Positions 7,548-13,781 of a stretch of DNA of 33,860 nt are shown here, piece by piece. A program made the translations under genes and the position numbers. The notes below the pieces were generated by a model, which ran no database searches, was not told the DNA's origin, and was given only the letters and a program-made list of their open reading frames with translations. Source of the DNA: a virus. The DNA lies in the IMG/VR virus record IMGVR_UViG_3300047356_000168, positions 1 through 33,860 of that record; one strand, 5' to 3'. Position 1 is the stretch's first letter. The number at the start of each line of letters is the position of its first letter.

Positions 7548-7602
7548 TATTATTATTATTATTATTATACAATGATTATCCTTGCACAATGATTATCCTT
7601 GC
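7548..7602. repeat. ATT/TTA microsatellite plus perfect 17-bp tandem repeat
   Basis: A TTA/ATT triplet run spans about 7548-7568. It is followed by two perfect back-to-back 17-mers ACAATGATTATCCTTGC (7569-7585, 7586-7602) and a degenerate third piece ACGATTATCC (7611-7620). The second copy contains the stop codon of the 57-aa gene. Confidence 0.85.
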
Positions 7603-7766
7603 ACCTGTGTACGATTATCCTGTACTTCTCGAATAAATATTCGGTGCTTCTGAATATCTATATTGTACTTCTGGCAAATTATCTTTAATAATTCTACTTT
7701 ATCATTGGCGTTAAATACTGCGCTGGTATTCGCCAGACTTGGAATGTTTACTTTAAACTGTTTCAT
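7593..7766 (-). CDS. Small hypothetical protein (57 aa)
   Basis: MKQFKVNIPSLANTSAVFNA start at 7766, stop TAA 7595-7593 inside a 17-bp tandem repeat. Contains LLKIICQKYNIDIQKHRIFI, a likely helix-strand unit. Overlaps the upstream zinc-ribbon-like gene by an ATGA. No family recognised; part of the accessory operon. Confidence 0.6.
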   Translation of the reverse strand: MKQFKVNIPSLANTSAVFNANDKVELLKIICQKYNIDIQKHRIFIREVQDNRTQVQG

Positions 7767-7888
7767 ATTATATCAATTATATATTCATCGTCCACACAAT
7801 AGTGGCTCATTACTTCTCCTTTAAATTCCCCATCATCATAAACCCCCTCGAATCCACAATAAGGGCAACTATCATAATATCGTTTCAT
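7763..7888 (-). CDS. Small Cys-containing protein (41 aa)
   Basis: MKRYYDSCPYCGFEGVYDDG start at 7888, TGA at 7765-7763. One CPYCG knuckle (Cys8, Cys11) plus a later HYC (about 29-31) could form a small zinc site. Overlaps both neighbours (out of frame), as expected for compact phage coding. Function unknown. Confidence 0.55.
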   Translation of the reverse strand: MKRYYDSCPYCGFEGVYDDGEFKGEVMSHYCVDDEYIIDII

Positions 7889-8051
7889 TTCTACATTTTT
7901 TTGCTAATCTATCTACTCTACATTCCAAATGCACGATATAATCCATAAATGCTTTTACATAGTATGAATCGTCTGTATTCATTTCTTCTATTCTATATTC
8001 GAAATAATTGAATCCATCGTCAACTATATCCAGTAAGTTATATTGTTTCAT
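7872..8051 (-). CDS. Small hypothetical protein (59 aa)
   Basis: MKQYNLLDIVDDGFNYFEYR start at 8051, TGA 7874-7872. Acidic in the middle and basic at the end (CRVDRLAKKCRNE), predicted helical. Overlaps the next gene by 17 bases and the previous one by 14. Its N-terminus resembles that of the 54-aa protein upstream (MRQYSLKQI), perhaps an old duplication of the start region. Confidence 0.55.
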   Translation of the reverse strand: MKQYNLLDIVDDGFNYFEYRIEEMNTDDSYYVKAFMDYIVHLECRVDRLAKKCRNETIL

Positions 8052-8202
8052 TTTCTATTTCTGTTAAGTGATTAATAAGCATATTCAAACCAGACACAAT
8101 ACCTCTGTGTTCTGCCATAGTGTGCGAATCGTTTACCCATTCATCGTCTGAAATAATATCAATAGATATCATCTTTATCTGTTTTAAACTATATTGTCTC
8201 AT
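8038..8202 (-). CDS. Small hypothetical protein (54 aa)
   Basis: MRQYSLKQIKMISIDIISDD start at 8202, TAA 8040-8038. Helical, soluble, with WVNDSHTMAEHRG in the middle. Overlaps both neighbours by about 14 bases. No family recognised. Real-gene status rests on tiling with the neighbours. Confidence 0.55.
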   Translation of the reverse strand: MRQYSLKQIKMISIDIISDDEWVNDSHTMAEHRGIVSGLNMLINHLTEIENETI

Positions 8203-8404
8203 TTACTATATTTTTAAGTTCTTCTATTTTCTCTTTGTCTCGTTTCTCTTTCTCTTCAAACGCCAACTCAATTATATTAGGCAACCAATCCACCAGAGTA
8301 TAGGGGTCAATCGTAATTGAATTATACTCGTTGGAAAAACATACGCCATCATCATCAGCGTGGAGCGTAGTTATCTCATTTATATATATCCAGTTGTGTT
8401 CCAT
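8189..8404 (-). CDS. Small hypothetical protein (71 aa)
   Basis: MEHNWIYINEITTLHADDDG start at 8404. N-terminal strands (about 3-35) followed by a highly charged C-terminal helix (FEEKEKRDKEKIEELKN), suggesting a small globular domain with a coiled-coil tail. One base separates it from the 67-aa gene upstream. Function unknown. Confidence 0.6.
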   Translation of the reverse strand: MEHNWIYINEITTLHADDDGVCFSNEYNSITIDPYTLVDWLPNIIELAFEEKEKRDKEKIEELKNIVNETI

Positions 8405-8405
8405 A

Positions 8406-8609
8406 TTACATTCTTAATTTAATTTGTTCATATACAATGTTCGACAATCTTTCAGCATCGTGAACATCAAGGTCGTGTCCAAACTCATCATATACATACT
8501 GCATAATTTCTATATTCTCTATAATTGTGTCGGCACATTTAGATACTTTATCTCTAATGTTGTGTACTTCTTTAGTGTTCCCTTCGTGCGTGTTTAGTTT
8601 TACTTTCAT
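8406..8609 (-). CDS. Small hypothetical protein (67 aa)
   Basis: MKVKLNTHEGNTKEVHNIRD start at 8609, preceded by the A-rich leader ATATAAATA. Mostly helical; contains DTIIENIEIMQYVYDEFGHD and a final YEQIKLRM. No motif recognised. Lies 11 bases after the stop of the 162-aa gene. Confidence 0.6.
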   Translation of the reverse strand: MKVKLNTHEGNTKEVHNIRDKVSKCADTIIENIEIMQYVYDEFGHDLDVHDAERLSNIVYEQIKLRM

Positions 8610-8620
8610 ATTATTTATAT

Positions 8621-9109
8621 TTAACTTAATTCTATTATATCATATTCTAAATCGTAAATGTCGTCATTTACTTCCATCAACTCCATTAGGTAATTGCACA
8701 CCATACCCAATAAAATAGACTTGTCATCATCATCATCATTAGCACGTTCAATCAAATCATCAACTCCATTATAAAATGACATAAACCCAGAACGTGAAAC
8801 TAATTGAGGATTAGCCCATTCTTTAAAATCATCATTTATATAAGTCAGTAATTGATTAGAAACATCTGGCACTACATTAGCTTTTATTTTATCAGTAGTA
8901 TAATTGTAATATCTCGGAGAATCTAATCCAGCGAAAAACAATTCAATGCCTGTCTTATCTGTGAATCTGTGTAACCATTTACAAGCATAACTAATAAAGG
9001 TACTTGCATAATTTACATTATCATAATCAATACCATACGCATCGCATCTATTGTCAATATACTCTTCGTGATATCCATAAAAGCCACCGAAATCAATTTG
9101 TATTTCCAT
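8621..9109 (-). CDS. Conserved phage protein of unknown function (162 aa)
   Basis: Starts MEIQIDFGGFYGYHEEYID at 9109. The FGGFYG motif near the N-terminus and SPRYYNYTTDKI at about 64-75 fit a protein family I have seen in phages and mobile elements, but I know no proven function. A run of five Asp follows at about 125-130. First gene of the accessory unit, with a TATGTTTG promoter element 28 bases upstream and the A-rich leader AAATATAAATAAA just before ATG. Early expression is likely; host-directed function is a guess. Confidence 0.7.
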   Translation of the reverse strand: MEIQIDFGGFYGYHEEYIDNRCDAYGIDYDNVNYASTFISYACKWLHRFTDKTGIELFFAGLDSPRYYNYTTDKIKANVVPDVSNQLLTYINDDFKEWANPQLVSRSGFMSFYNGVDDLIERANDDDDDKSILLGMVCNYLMELMEVNDDIYDLEYDIIELS

Positions 9110-9207
9110 TTTATTTATATTTAAAATTGTTATACTGCAAACATAAACAGAAATTTATTTCCCAATGTTAAGCCAATGTTAAGAAATTGTTCTATATTTG
9201 TAATTCA
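9110..9207. promoter_or_regulatory. Divergent promoter region
   Basis: Minus strand: TATGTTTG (plus 9138-9145) with TTG 17 bases upstream (plus 9163-9165), driving the accessory unit from 9109. Plus strand: TATATTTG at 9193-9200, about 84 bases before the plus-strand gene. Repeated CCAATGTTAAG (9162-9172, 9174-9184 region) lies between the two and may bind a regulator. Confidence 0.55.
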
Positions 9208-9251
9208 ATAGTTTAATTCATAATTGAGTACTTATTTTAAGTTTTATAAAG

Positions 9252-9283
9252 TACCCTATTCGGAAGAGTAGGGTATTTTTTTT
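9252..9283 (+). terminator. Intrinsic terminator abutting the start codon of the plus-strand gene
   Basis: Stem TACCCTATTC (9252-9261), loop GGAA, GAGTAGGGTA (9266-9275), then eight T (9276-9283), followed directly by ATG at 9284. The stem has 10 pairs with one G-T wobble. Its placement suggests attenuation: a leader RNA of about 75 nt from the 9193-9200 promoter would end here unless the polymerase reads through. Confidence 0.75.
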
Positions 9284-9730
9284 ATGCCTATTAAATTCAC
9301 AGATATGGAACAAACAAATACAGGGGGTGTTAAATTCACAGGAGATTATTTTGATGAAGCAATAGAATATGTACAAGAAAAAGAAACGACCCCAATTAAA
9401 TTCACAGAGACCCCTATTAAATTCACAAGGAAACAAACACCTGTTTATAGTGGAGTGCTTAATTATTTCCCTGATGCGATAAGAGAAGTTGCTCAATGTT
9501 CTTATATGGGAAATCAGCAACACAATCCAGATAAACCTCTGCATTGGGATAGAAGTAAATCTGGCGATGAATTAGATGCACTAACTCGCCACTTACTTGA
9601 GGCTGGTACAATAGATACAGATGGGGTGCGCCATTCAGCTAAAGTAGCGTGGAGAGCTCTTGCTAATCTACAGAAAGAGATAGAGCGTTCTAACGAAGAA
9701 CATACATCCCCTTCGGAACAGAGCGAGTAA
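9284..9730 (+). CDS. dATP/dGTP diphosphohydrolase-like protein (MazZ-type family)
   Basis: 148 aa, the only plus-strand gene. Residues about 49-140 (YSGVLNYFPDAIREVA, NQQHNPDKPLHW, DALTRHLLEAG, DTDGVRHSAKVAWRALANLQ) match the family annotated as dATP/dGTP diphosphohydrolase N-terminal domain in phages. Such enzymes are thought to hydrolyse purine dNTPs and adjust the nucleotide pool; His/Asp/Glu residues of this region probably bind metal. The first ~45 residues are not part of that domain and contain four copies of a (P/V)IKFT-type peptide encoded by a dispersed DNA motif. The true start could be later (for example Met at 9305), since a terminator touches the first ATG. The 3' end overlaps the terminase gene on the other strand by 41 bases. 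Confidence 0.8.
   Translation: MPIKFTDMEQTNTGGVKFTGDYFDEAIEYVQEKETTPIKFTETPIKFTRKQTPVYSGVLNYFPDAIREVAQCSYMGNQQHNPDKPLHWDRSKSGDELDALTRHLLEAGTIDTDGVRHSAKVAWRALANLQKEIERSNEEHTSPSEQSE
9287..9427 (+). repeat. Four in-frame copies of the CCTATTAAATTCACAG motif
   Basis: Copies at 9287-9302, 9327-9342, 9392-9407 and 9411-9427, all on the plus strand and all in the same frame, giving PIKFT, VKFT, PIKFT and PIKFT. The same motif occurs outside genes in pairs (5612-5644, 7164-7209, 19613-19648, 26347-26380). Confidence 0.85.
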
Positions 9731-10904
9731 GTAGGTATTGAATTGCATACCGACTTCCGTCGATGCTGTGATTCCAATTATCCTGTGGAATACTACCCTT
9801 TAGTTTCCAAGCGTAATTATTGAACTCCTTAATTGTATTGATGGATTCTTTGTCTATAACAATATTGTAATCTTGCATTAAGGCGATTCCTGTCAATATA
9901 CTTCCCTTCTTCTTTATCGTTGGCGTTATATTGAGTCCTTTAGTCTTCAGCTCACTTATTAGTCGAGGCTCACTATTGTCGCACACTATAAGCTGTTTTC
10001 CTGCGATTCTACGGCACATCTCGAATATGTTGGAGGTAGACATACCTGCTTTGTAGAAGTGCTCTTTAATCCATATTATTTTGCGTGTCTTGTCTATTGC
10101 AATTTCAGTAAGTACTGAGGGGTCTGTTGAGAAACCAAAGTCGAGACCAAAGATTGTATCTTGATTGTCATCGAACTCTCCAATGCGCCAGTGAGTAAAG
10201 ATAACTCCTTCAGCCCTATCTAACCAGCCACCTAATATCTGGTGCTTATATTTATCTGGTCGTCTAGTTCTCATATCCTCCACTTGCGCCACAAATGATT
10301 CAGACAAATGCATCCTGTTATCTAAGTATGTAGTGTGTACATAATTCACATTCTCATTCTCTCCGTTGTGACCATCTGGAATACCTCTGTTCTGAAAGAA
10401 CCTTTGATATATCCAGTGTTCTTTTGTAGTGGGGTTTAGAATTAAGATACATCTGTTCTGTATTCCCATAGCTCGAACTGAGTAATCTATCTTATCAAAC
10501 GACTCTTCATCTGTAAGCTCCTCCGCCTCATCCAATACGAATGTGGTGACACCCTGAATGGACTTTAGCTTTGCAGTTTGGTCTCCACTGGCTGTCTTGA
10601 TACCACTAAAGAATATACTACTCCCTGTAAGGTTGTTTATGATTTCAGTCTTTGTGACAGTAAAGTTACCGCCAATACCCATAAGGTCTAACTTCTCCAG
10701 AAACTCTGGTATAATAGACATACTTGCTGAAGTCATAGTATATCGAGTAAAAAGTATCTTATGTCCTTTTTCGTAAGTGAGCAATACCAAAAAGGTATTT
10801 ATCGCAAAAGACTTTCCACTACCTCTACCGCCAGTACATATATGGTATCTGGATGGAGATTCGAATACCGAGTGATATTTAGGATTGAGCTGAACATTTT
10901 TCAT
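9690..10904 (-). CDS. terL: Terminase large subunit (PBSX-type)
   Basis: 404 aa from MKNVQLNPKY (ATG 10904-10902), which overlaps the TGA of the upstream 48-aa gene; a longer in-frame start at 10931 is less likely. The N-terminal ATPase has Walker A GGRGSGKS (25-32) and Walker B TFVLDEAEE (121-129). The C-terminal RNase H-like nuclease shows IFGLDFGFSTDPS with its metal-binding Asp and a later LIVCDNSEP motif. It translocates and cuts phage DNA at the portal, probably by headful packaging, which fits a circularly permuted genome. Its end runs 41 bases into the convergent plus-strand gene. Confidence 0.95.
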   Translation of the reverse strand: MKNVQLNPKYHSVFESPSRYHICTGGRGSGKSFAINTFLVLLTYEKGHKILFTRYTMTSASMSIIPEFLEKLDLMGIGGNFTVTKTEIINNLTGSSIFFSGIKTASGDQTAKLKSIQGVTTFVLDEAEELTDEESFDKIDYSVRAMGIQNRCILILNPTTKEHWIYQRFFQNRGIPDGHNGENENVNYVHTTYLDNRMHLSESFVAQVEDMRTRRPDKYKHQILGGWLDRAEGVIFTHWRIGEFDDNQDTIFGLDFGFSTDPSVLTEIAIDKTRKIIWIKEHFYKAGMSTSNIFEMCRRIAGKQLIVCDNSEPRLISELKTKGLNITPTIKKKGSILTGIALMQDYNIVIDKESINTIKEFNNYAWKLKGSIPQDNWNHSIDGSRYAIQYLLTRSVPKGMYVLR

Positions 10905-11047
10905 CGTTTGGTGTGAGGGTCTAAATTGCAAAATTCACATTGCTCACTACACCTGTCTCTACCAACCTCATACTCAACGCAATCGAAATCGCTTTCTTTC
11001 CTTCCATTAAAGAACGGAGAGTAACTATGCTTTATCTTCTTTGCCAT
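10901..11047 (-). CDS. Small Cys-rich protein between terminase genes (48 aa)
   Basis: MAKKIKHSYSPFFNGRKESD start at 11047, TGA 10903-10901. Contains CSEQCEFCN (33-41), preceded by Cys23, a possible zinc-binding cluster. It overlaps terS by 23 bases and terL by 4, so it is translated with the packaging genes. A small accessory packaging or DNA-binding role is possible but unproven. Confidence 0.65.
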   Translation of the reverse strand: MAKKIKHSYSPFFNGRKESDFDCVEYEVGRDRCSEQCEFCNLDPHTKR

Positions 11048-11540
11048 CGTCTTGTGTTTCAGATTCAATATCAATAGTCTTCTCTGGATTAAGGAATGAG
11101 ATTACAGGAATGTTCACCTCCTGTTTTACATTCAAATCCTTTTGTTCTTTTGGCTTACCATACTTGTACTCCCAAAGAAGTCTCAAGTGTGGGAATGAAT
11201 CCTTACTCATATTAGCTAGAGATTCCCAAGCCTTCTTCTCACTGCCAAAGGCACGTTTCATTGAACCAAGAGCGAAGTTCTTTATCTCCTCCTCTTTAGC
11301 TTTAGGCTTGCGCCCTTGTCCTCTTGACACTCCCTTAACAGCTCCGTTACCTCTGCGACCATCAGAATACTTCTTGTGCTCTTCTTTTACAATAGTCGGT
11401 TTGTTTGCCTTTGGTTCTGGTTTAGGTTTAGGCGCAGGACTATTCTTAGCCTCCTCCTCCTTACGCTTCTTGTCAGCTAACCACTTCTGTGTTTTGGAAC
11501 TTATAACTCCCTGTTTCTTAAACTCTTGCTCTTCAGACAT
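11025..11540 (-). CDS. terS: Probable terminase small subunit
   Basis: 171 aa. The N-terminal 70 residues are Lys/Pro/Glu-rich and likely disordered. The middle has GAVKGVSRGQGRKPKAKEEE followed by a helical part (IKNFALGSMKRAFGSEKKAW, then LRLLWEYKYGKPKEQKDLNV), resembling DNA-binding and oligomerisation parts of small terminases. It would recognise the packaging site and load the large subunit. Assignment rests on position directly upstream of terL plus the GKPKE-type end; no catalytic motif is expected. Confidence 0.7.
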   Translation of the reverse strand: MSEEQEFKKQGVISSKTQKWLADKKRKEEEAKNSPAPKPKPEPKANKPTIVKEEHKKYSDGRRGNGAVKGVSRGQGRKPKAKEEEIKNFALGSMKRAFGSEKKAWESLANMSKDSFPHLRLLWEYKYGKPKEQKDLNVKQEVNIPVISFLNPEKTIDIESETQDDGKEDKA

Positions 11541-11562
11541 ACGCCACCTTTAATTAAAGTAA

Positions 11563-11694
11563 CTACTTTTTTTCATCAGTGTTTTCTTCTTTAGGCAACT
11601 TGTCAATTATCGCCTGAATCATCATATAGAGATTAGAAGTAGCTTTCTCCAGATTAGCTATCCTTTGAGCCTGAGTCCATTTCTTTTGCTTCAT
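11563..11694 (-). CDS. Small helical protein (43 aa)
   Basis: MKQKKWTQAQRIANLEKATS start at 11694, stop TAG 11565-11563. Amphipathic helix, probably a short coiled coil (IANLEKATSNLYMMIQAIID). Start overlaps the TGA of the 46-aa gene (ATGA). Possibly a structural or terminase-associated peptide; no family recognised. Confidence 0.6.
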   Translation of the reverse strand: MKQKKWTQAQRIANLEKATSNLYMMIQAIIDKLPKEENTDEKK

Positions 11695-11831
11695 CGTTTA
11701 TTATTTAAGTCAACGTATGTAGAACGCTTATTGGTTCTGTGGTATTGATAAGTGTTTTTCCATTCAGGAATAGGGATGAACTTCACATCCCTGTCTATCT
11801 CCTCTTTTGTTTTACGTCTTCTATTCGCCAT
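11691..11831 (-). CDS. Small basic protein (46 aa)
   Basis: MANRRRKTKEEIDRDVKFIP start at 11831, TGA 11693-11691. Basic N-terminus (NRRRKTK), then IPEWKNTYQYHRTNKRS; nucleic acid binding is plausible. One base lies between its start and the stop of the DnaA-like gene. Function unknown. Confidence 0.6.
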   Translation of the reverse strand: MANRRRKTKEEIDRDVKFIPIPEWKNTYQYHRTNKRSTYVDLNNKR

Positions 11832-11832
11832 A

Positions 11833-12351
11833 TTAAGATATTGATTGATATACTTCTGTTTGTTGATTACGAGGCTTTATCTCTTGTTTAGCAACCTCGA
11901 CTAACATACGAAGTTTGTCAGTAATCTGCTCTACCTTGTCTTCGGGCAAGTCTCCAATTATATCAGATATCTCTTTACACTCTCTTATAACTCTTCTCTG
12001 AGAACTAAGTTGAGATTCAAGAAGTTTGTTCTTTAGGTAAACATCCGAGATGGCTTCATTTTGTAAACTAATCTCTCTTGTGTACTCACTGACAACTGTA
12101 TGATATCTAATTTTAACCCAATCCTCTGACTTAACAATGTTATTAAACTGGTTAATGCTATACAATATAGTGGCGTGATTCTTTTTAAACATCCTGCCTA
12201 TCGCAGTGTAACTGTATCTGTGGAACTGTTGTAGGACTTTATACATAATCATTCGTGCATATACAACCTCTCTAGTTCTATTGTTTTTTAATGGGTCTAC
12301 CTTGCAAACCTCTTGTGTAATATCTCTTAATATATCAAAGTCAATGTTCAT
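11833..12351 (-). CDS. DnaA domain IV-like DNA-binding protein
   Basis: 172 aa. Residues about 25-75 (TREVVYARMIMYKVLQQF, YTAIGRMFKKNHATILYSIN) carry the DnaA C-terminal signature in which the HATILY-type helix reads the DnaA box. No AAA+ domain is present, so this is a stand-alone DNA-binding domain followed by a helical, probably coiled-coil C-terminus. It may bind DnaA boxes in the phage origin or host chromosome, or act as a transcription regulator. Overlaps the 64-aa gene by 11 bases. Confidence 0.85.
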   Translation of the reverse strand: MNIDFDILRDITQEVCKVDPLKNNRTREVVYARMIMYKVLQQFHRYSYTAIGRMFKKNHATILYSINQFNNIVKSEDWVKIRYHTVVSEYTREISLQNEAISDVYLKNKLLESQLSSQRRVIRECKEISDIIGDLPEDKVEQITDKLRMLVEVAKQEIKPRNQQTEVYQSIS

Positions 12352-12535
12352 CTAATTCATTTTTATATTCAACGTAAGCGTTCGTAATACCTTGACACAT
12401 TTCGTAGTCTTCCATTTCCTTGAAGTGGTCGAGTAGAAGTCTTAACTCATCTACTCGTAGCACTCCAAGTCTTAGAGACAAAAGGAAATTGTCTTTATGG
12501 TCTTCAATTATTGATTTGTAGTCATCTTCTATCAC
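12341..12535 (-). CDS. Small acidic helical protein (64 aa)
   Basis: MIEDDYKSIIEDHKDNFLLS start at 12535. Acidic and helical throughout, with LGVLRVDELRLLLDHFKEME and YVEYKNELDEH at the end. Overlaps the RecB-like gene by an ATGA-type overlap and the DnaA-like gene by 11 bases. No family recognised. Confidence 0.65.
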   Translation of the reverse strand: MIEDDYKSIIEDHKDNFLLSLRLGVLRVDELRLLLDHFKEMEDYEMCQGITNAYVEYKNELDEH

Positions 12536-13308
12536 AGCGTTCCTCTAATCGTGTAGTTGTGCAATTCGTTCATACCGTTCTGTATTTCGTTAGTATAAAC
12601 CTCAACTGCTTGCTCAACCAAACTTTCGCCTAAGTTATAAAATTCTTCTGACATATCAAAGATTCCAATGTCATTAGTTCCCTTGTCAACTGCTATATAA
12701 AAGAAGTCAGTGTAATCCACATTGAACAACTGGCAGTAGATATACGCTTGACACATATATTTATAGTCCTTAGCACTCCAATGGAATTTATTTATGTTCT
12801 GGCACGTTTTTAAATCTACTATGCGCCCTGAACCTAAAGCATCTGCCTTAGCTCTGAATGGCTTGCCAAACAACATCCCTGCTGCTGGAACTTCCTTCTT
12901 AGTTCCATCTAACAGCTCAGTAGCGTGTTTATTGTTGGCGACTGCTTCAGCTAGGTACATAGCATTATTGTACTCCTTTATTGTATATGTCTCAGAGTTC
13001 TGGCTAAGTGCCTCTTTGAACGCCTTAGTGTTTCTACTCTGTACATCTACGAAGTTTAACTCCTGAAACTTCTCAGGCTCTAACACAGCGAGGTGCACGA
13101 GTTTACCTTGCAATAGCGCAGGGGTGTCGTCTCTTTGTCTTAATGATTTAATGTAAGCCTTTGGAGAATCCAAAAGTTTCTTTACTGAGCTACTACTAAG
13201 AGCGTACTTTCCTAAGTAACCATAGTAGAAGTTGTCATCATCCATTTTCTTTAGCAGTTCATCGTATTCCCAGAACTTGCCGTCTGTAGTCATTAATGTA
13301 TCTTTCAT
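12532..13308 (-). CDS. RecB/Cas4-like PD-(D/E)XK exonuclease
   Basis: 258 aa. Shows the order of motifs of phage RecB-type exonucleases (DUF3799-like): S-S-S-V-K-K-L-L near residue 38, ALLQGKLVHLAVLEP at about 64-78, FRAKADAL (about 151-158), RIVDLKTC (161-168) with the D...D-L-K catalytic core, and the QAYIYCQLF helix (about 187-195). Together with the ERF annealing protein it probably forms a two-component recombination system. Overlaps the next gene by four bases. Confidence 0.85.
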   Translation of the reverse strand: MKDTLMTTDGKFWEYDELLKKMDDDNFYYGYLGKYALSSSSVKKLLDSPKAYIKSLRQRDDTPALLQGKLVHLAVLEPEKFQELNFVDVQSRNTKAFKEALSQNSETYTIKEYNNAMYLAEAVANNKHATELLDGTKKEVPAAGMLFGKPFRAKADALGSGRIVDLKTCQNINKFHWSAKDYKYMCQAYIYCQLFNVDYTDFFYIAVDKGTNDIGIFDMSEEFYNLGESLVEQAVEVYTNEIQNGMNELHNYTIRGTL

Positions 13309-13310
13309 AT

Positions 13311-13460
13311 CTATTCTTCTTTTATTGTTCCATCAGGATAAACCCAAAAACCACCTGATAAGTAAAGAGGCTGCCCTCTAAATCCTTCAGGCGCAAGTTC
13401 AACTAACGATTCGTACATATCTAAACCTGCCTGTCTCATCAATTCTTCGTTATCTTTCAT
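13311..13460 (-). CDS. Small hypothetical protein (49 aa)
   Basis: MKDNEELMRQAGLDMYESLV start at 13460, stop TAG 13313-13311. Ends with LYLSGGFWVYPDGTIKEE, a beta-hairpin-like segment. Acidic, soluble. Separated by two bases from genes on both sides. No family recognised. Confidence 0.6.
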   Translation of the reverse strand: MKDNEELMRQAGLDMYESLVELAPEGFRGQPLYLSGGFWVYPDGTIKEE

Positions 13461-13462
13461 AT

Positions 13463-13558
13463 CTATTCTGTTTCAAATTCAGCGTGTTCTCCACACAAAT
13501 TACATATACCAGTGCCATCTATCCATTCAGGCGCACCGCAACAATTACTCTCTCCCAT
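13463..13558 (-). CDS. Zinc-ribbon micro-protein (31 aa)
   Basis: MGESNCCGAPEWIDGTGICN start at 13558; stop at 13463. Cys pairs at 6/7 and 19/22 (CCGAPEW...GICNLCGEH) form a typical small zinc ribbon found in phages. The longer frame reaching 13747 is rejected because it lies over the real 78-aa gene. Start overlaps that gene by 14 bases. Confidence 0.7.
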   Translation of the reverse strand: MGESNCCGAPEWIDGTGICNLCGEHAEFETE

Positions 13559-13781
13559 AATTCCAAGTGTGAGGGTGAAAGTCATTGAACACACTCCACA
13601 ACATCTCTCTTGTGGCTTGTTGCTTTTGCTTATATTCATCTGTCTGCATATAGGCTCTCTCTTCTTTAGCCTCATAGTACTGTCGCTCCATATCCTCATA
13701 GAACGCTCTCTTAGCCTCGTCACCTGCTTCGAGTTGTTGTCTCTCAATAAACTTGATAAATTCTTCTCCTGATTTTCCCAT
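13545..13781 (-). CDS. Charged helical protein (78 aa)
   Basis: MGKSGEEFIKFIERQQLEAG start at 13781. Very rich in Glu/Lys/Gln, a long amphipathic helix (KRAFYEDMERQYYEAKEERA), then a Trp-containing end. Overlaps the stop of the 95-aa gene by one base and the start of the zinc ribbon by 14. Unknown function. Confidence 0.6.
   Translation of the reverse strand: MGKSGEEFIKFIERQQLEAGDEAKRAFYEDMERQYYEAKEERAYMQTDEYKQKQQATREMLWSVFNDFHPHTWNYGRE

Noticed and set aside
9218-9544. Minus-strand frame with CEFN repeats opposite the plus-strand gene
   Set aside because: The plus-strand frame has a clear protein family match; CEFN repeats are just the reverse complement of the TTAAATTCACA motif.
9732-9750. 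Further copy of the dispersed motif (GGTATTGAATTGCATACC)
   Set aside because: It lies in the terL coding sequence at a conserved RYAIQYL-type segment, so the resemblance may be chance.
11041-11553. 170-codon plus-strand open frame
   Set aside because: Antisense of the terminase small subunit; no start signal and Cys/Phe/Ser-rich composition typical of a shadow frame.
13463-13747. 94-codon minus-strand frame
   Set aside because: Only the last 31 codons are supported (zinc ribbon); the upstream part overlaps the 78-aa gene in another frame.
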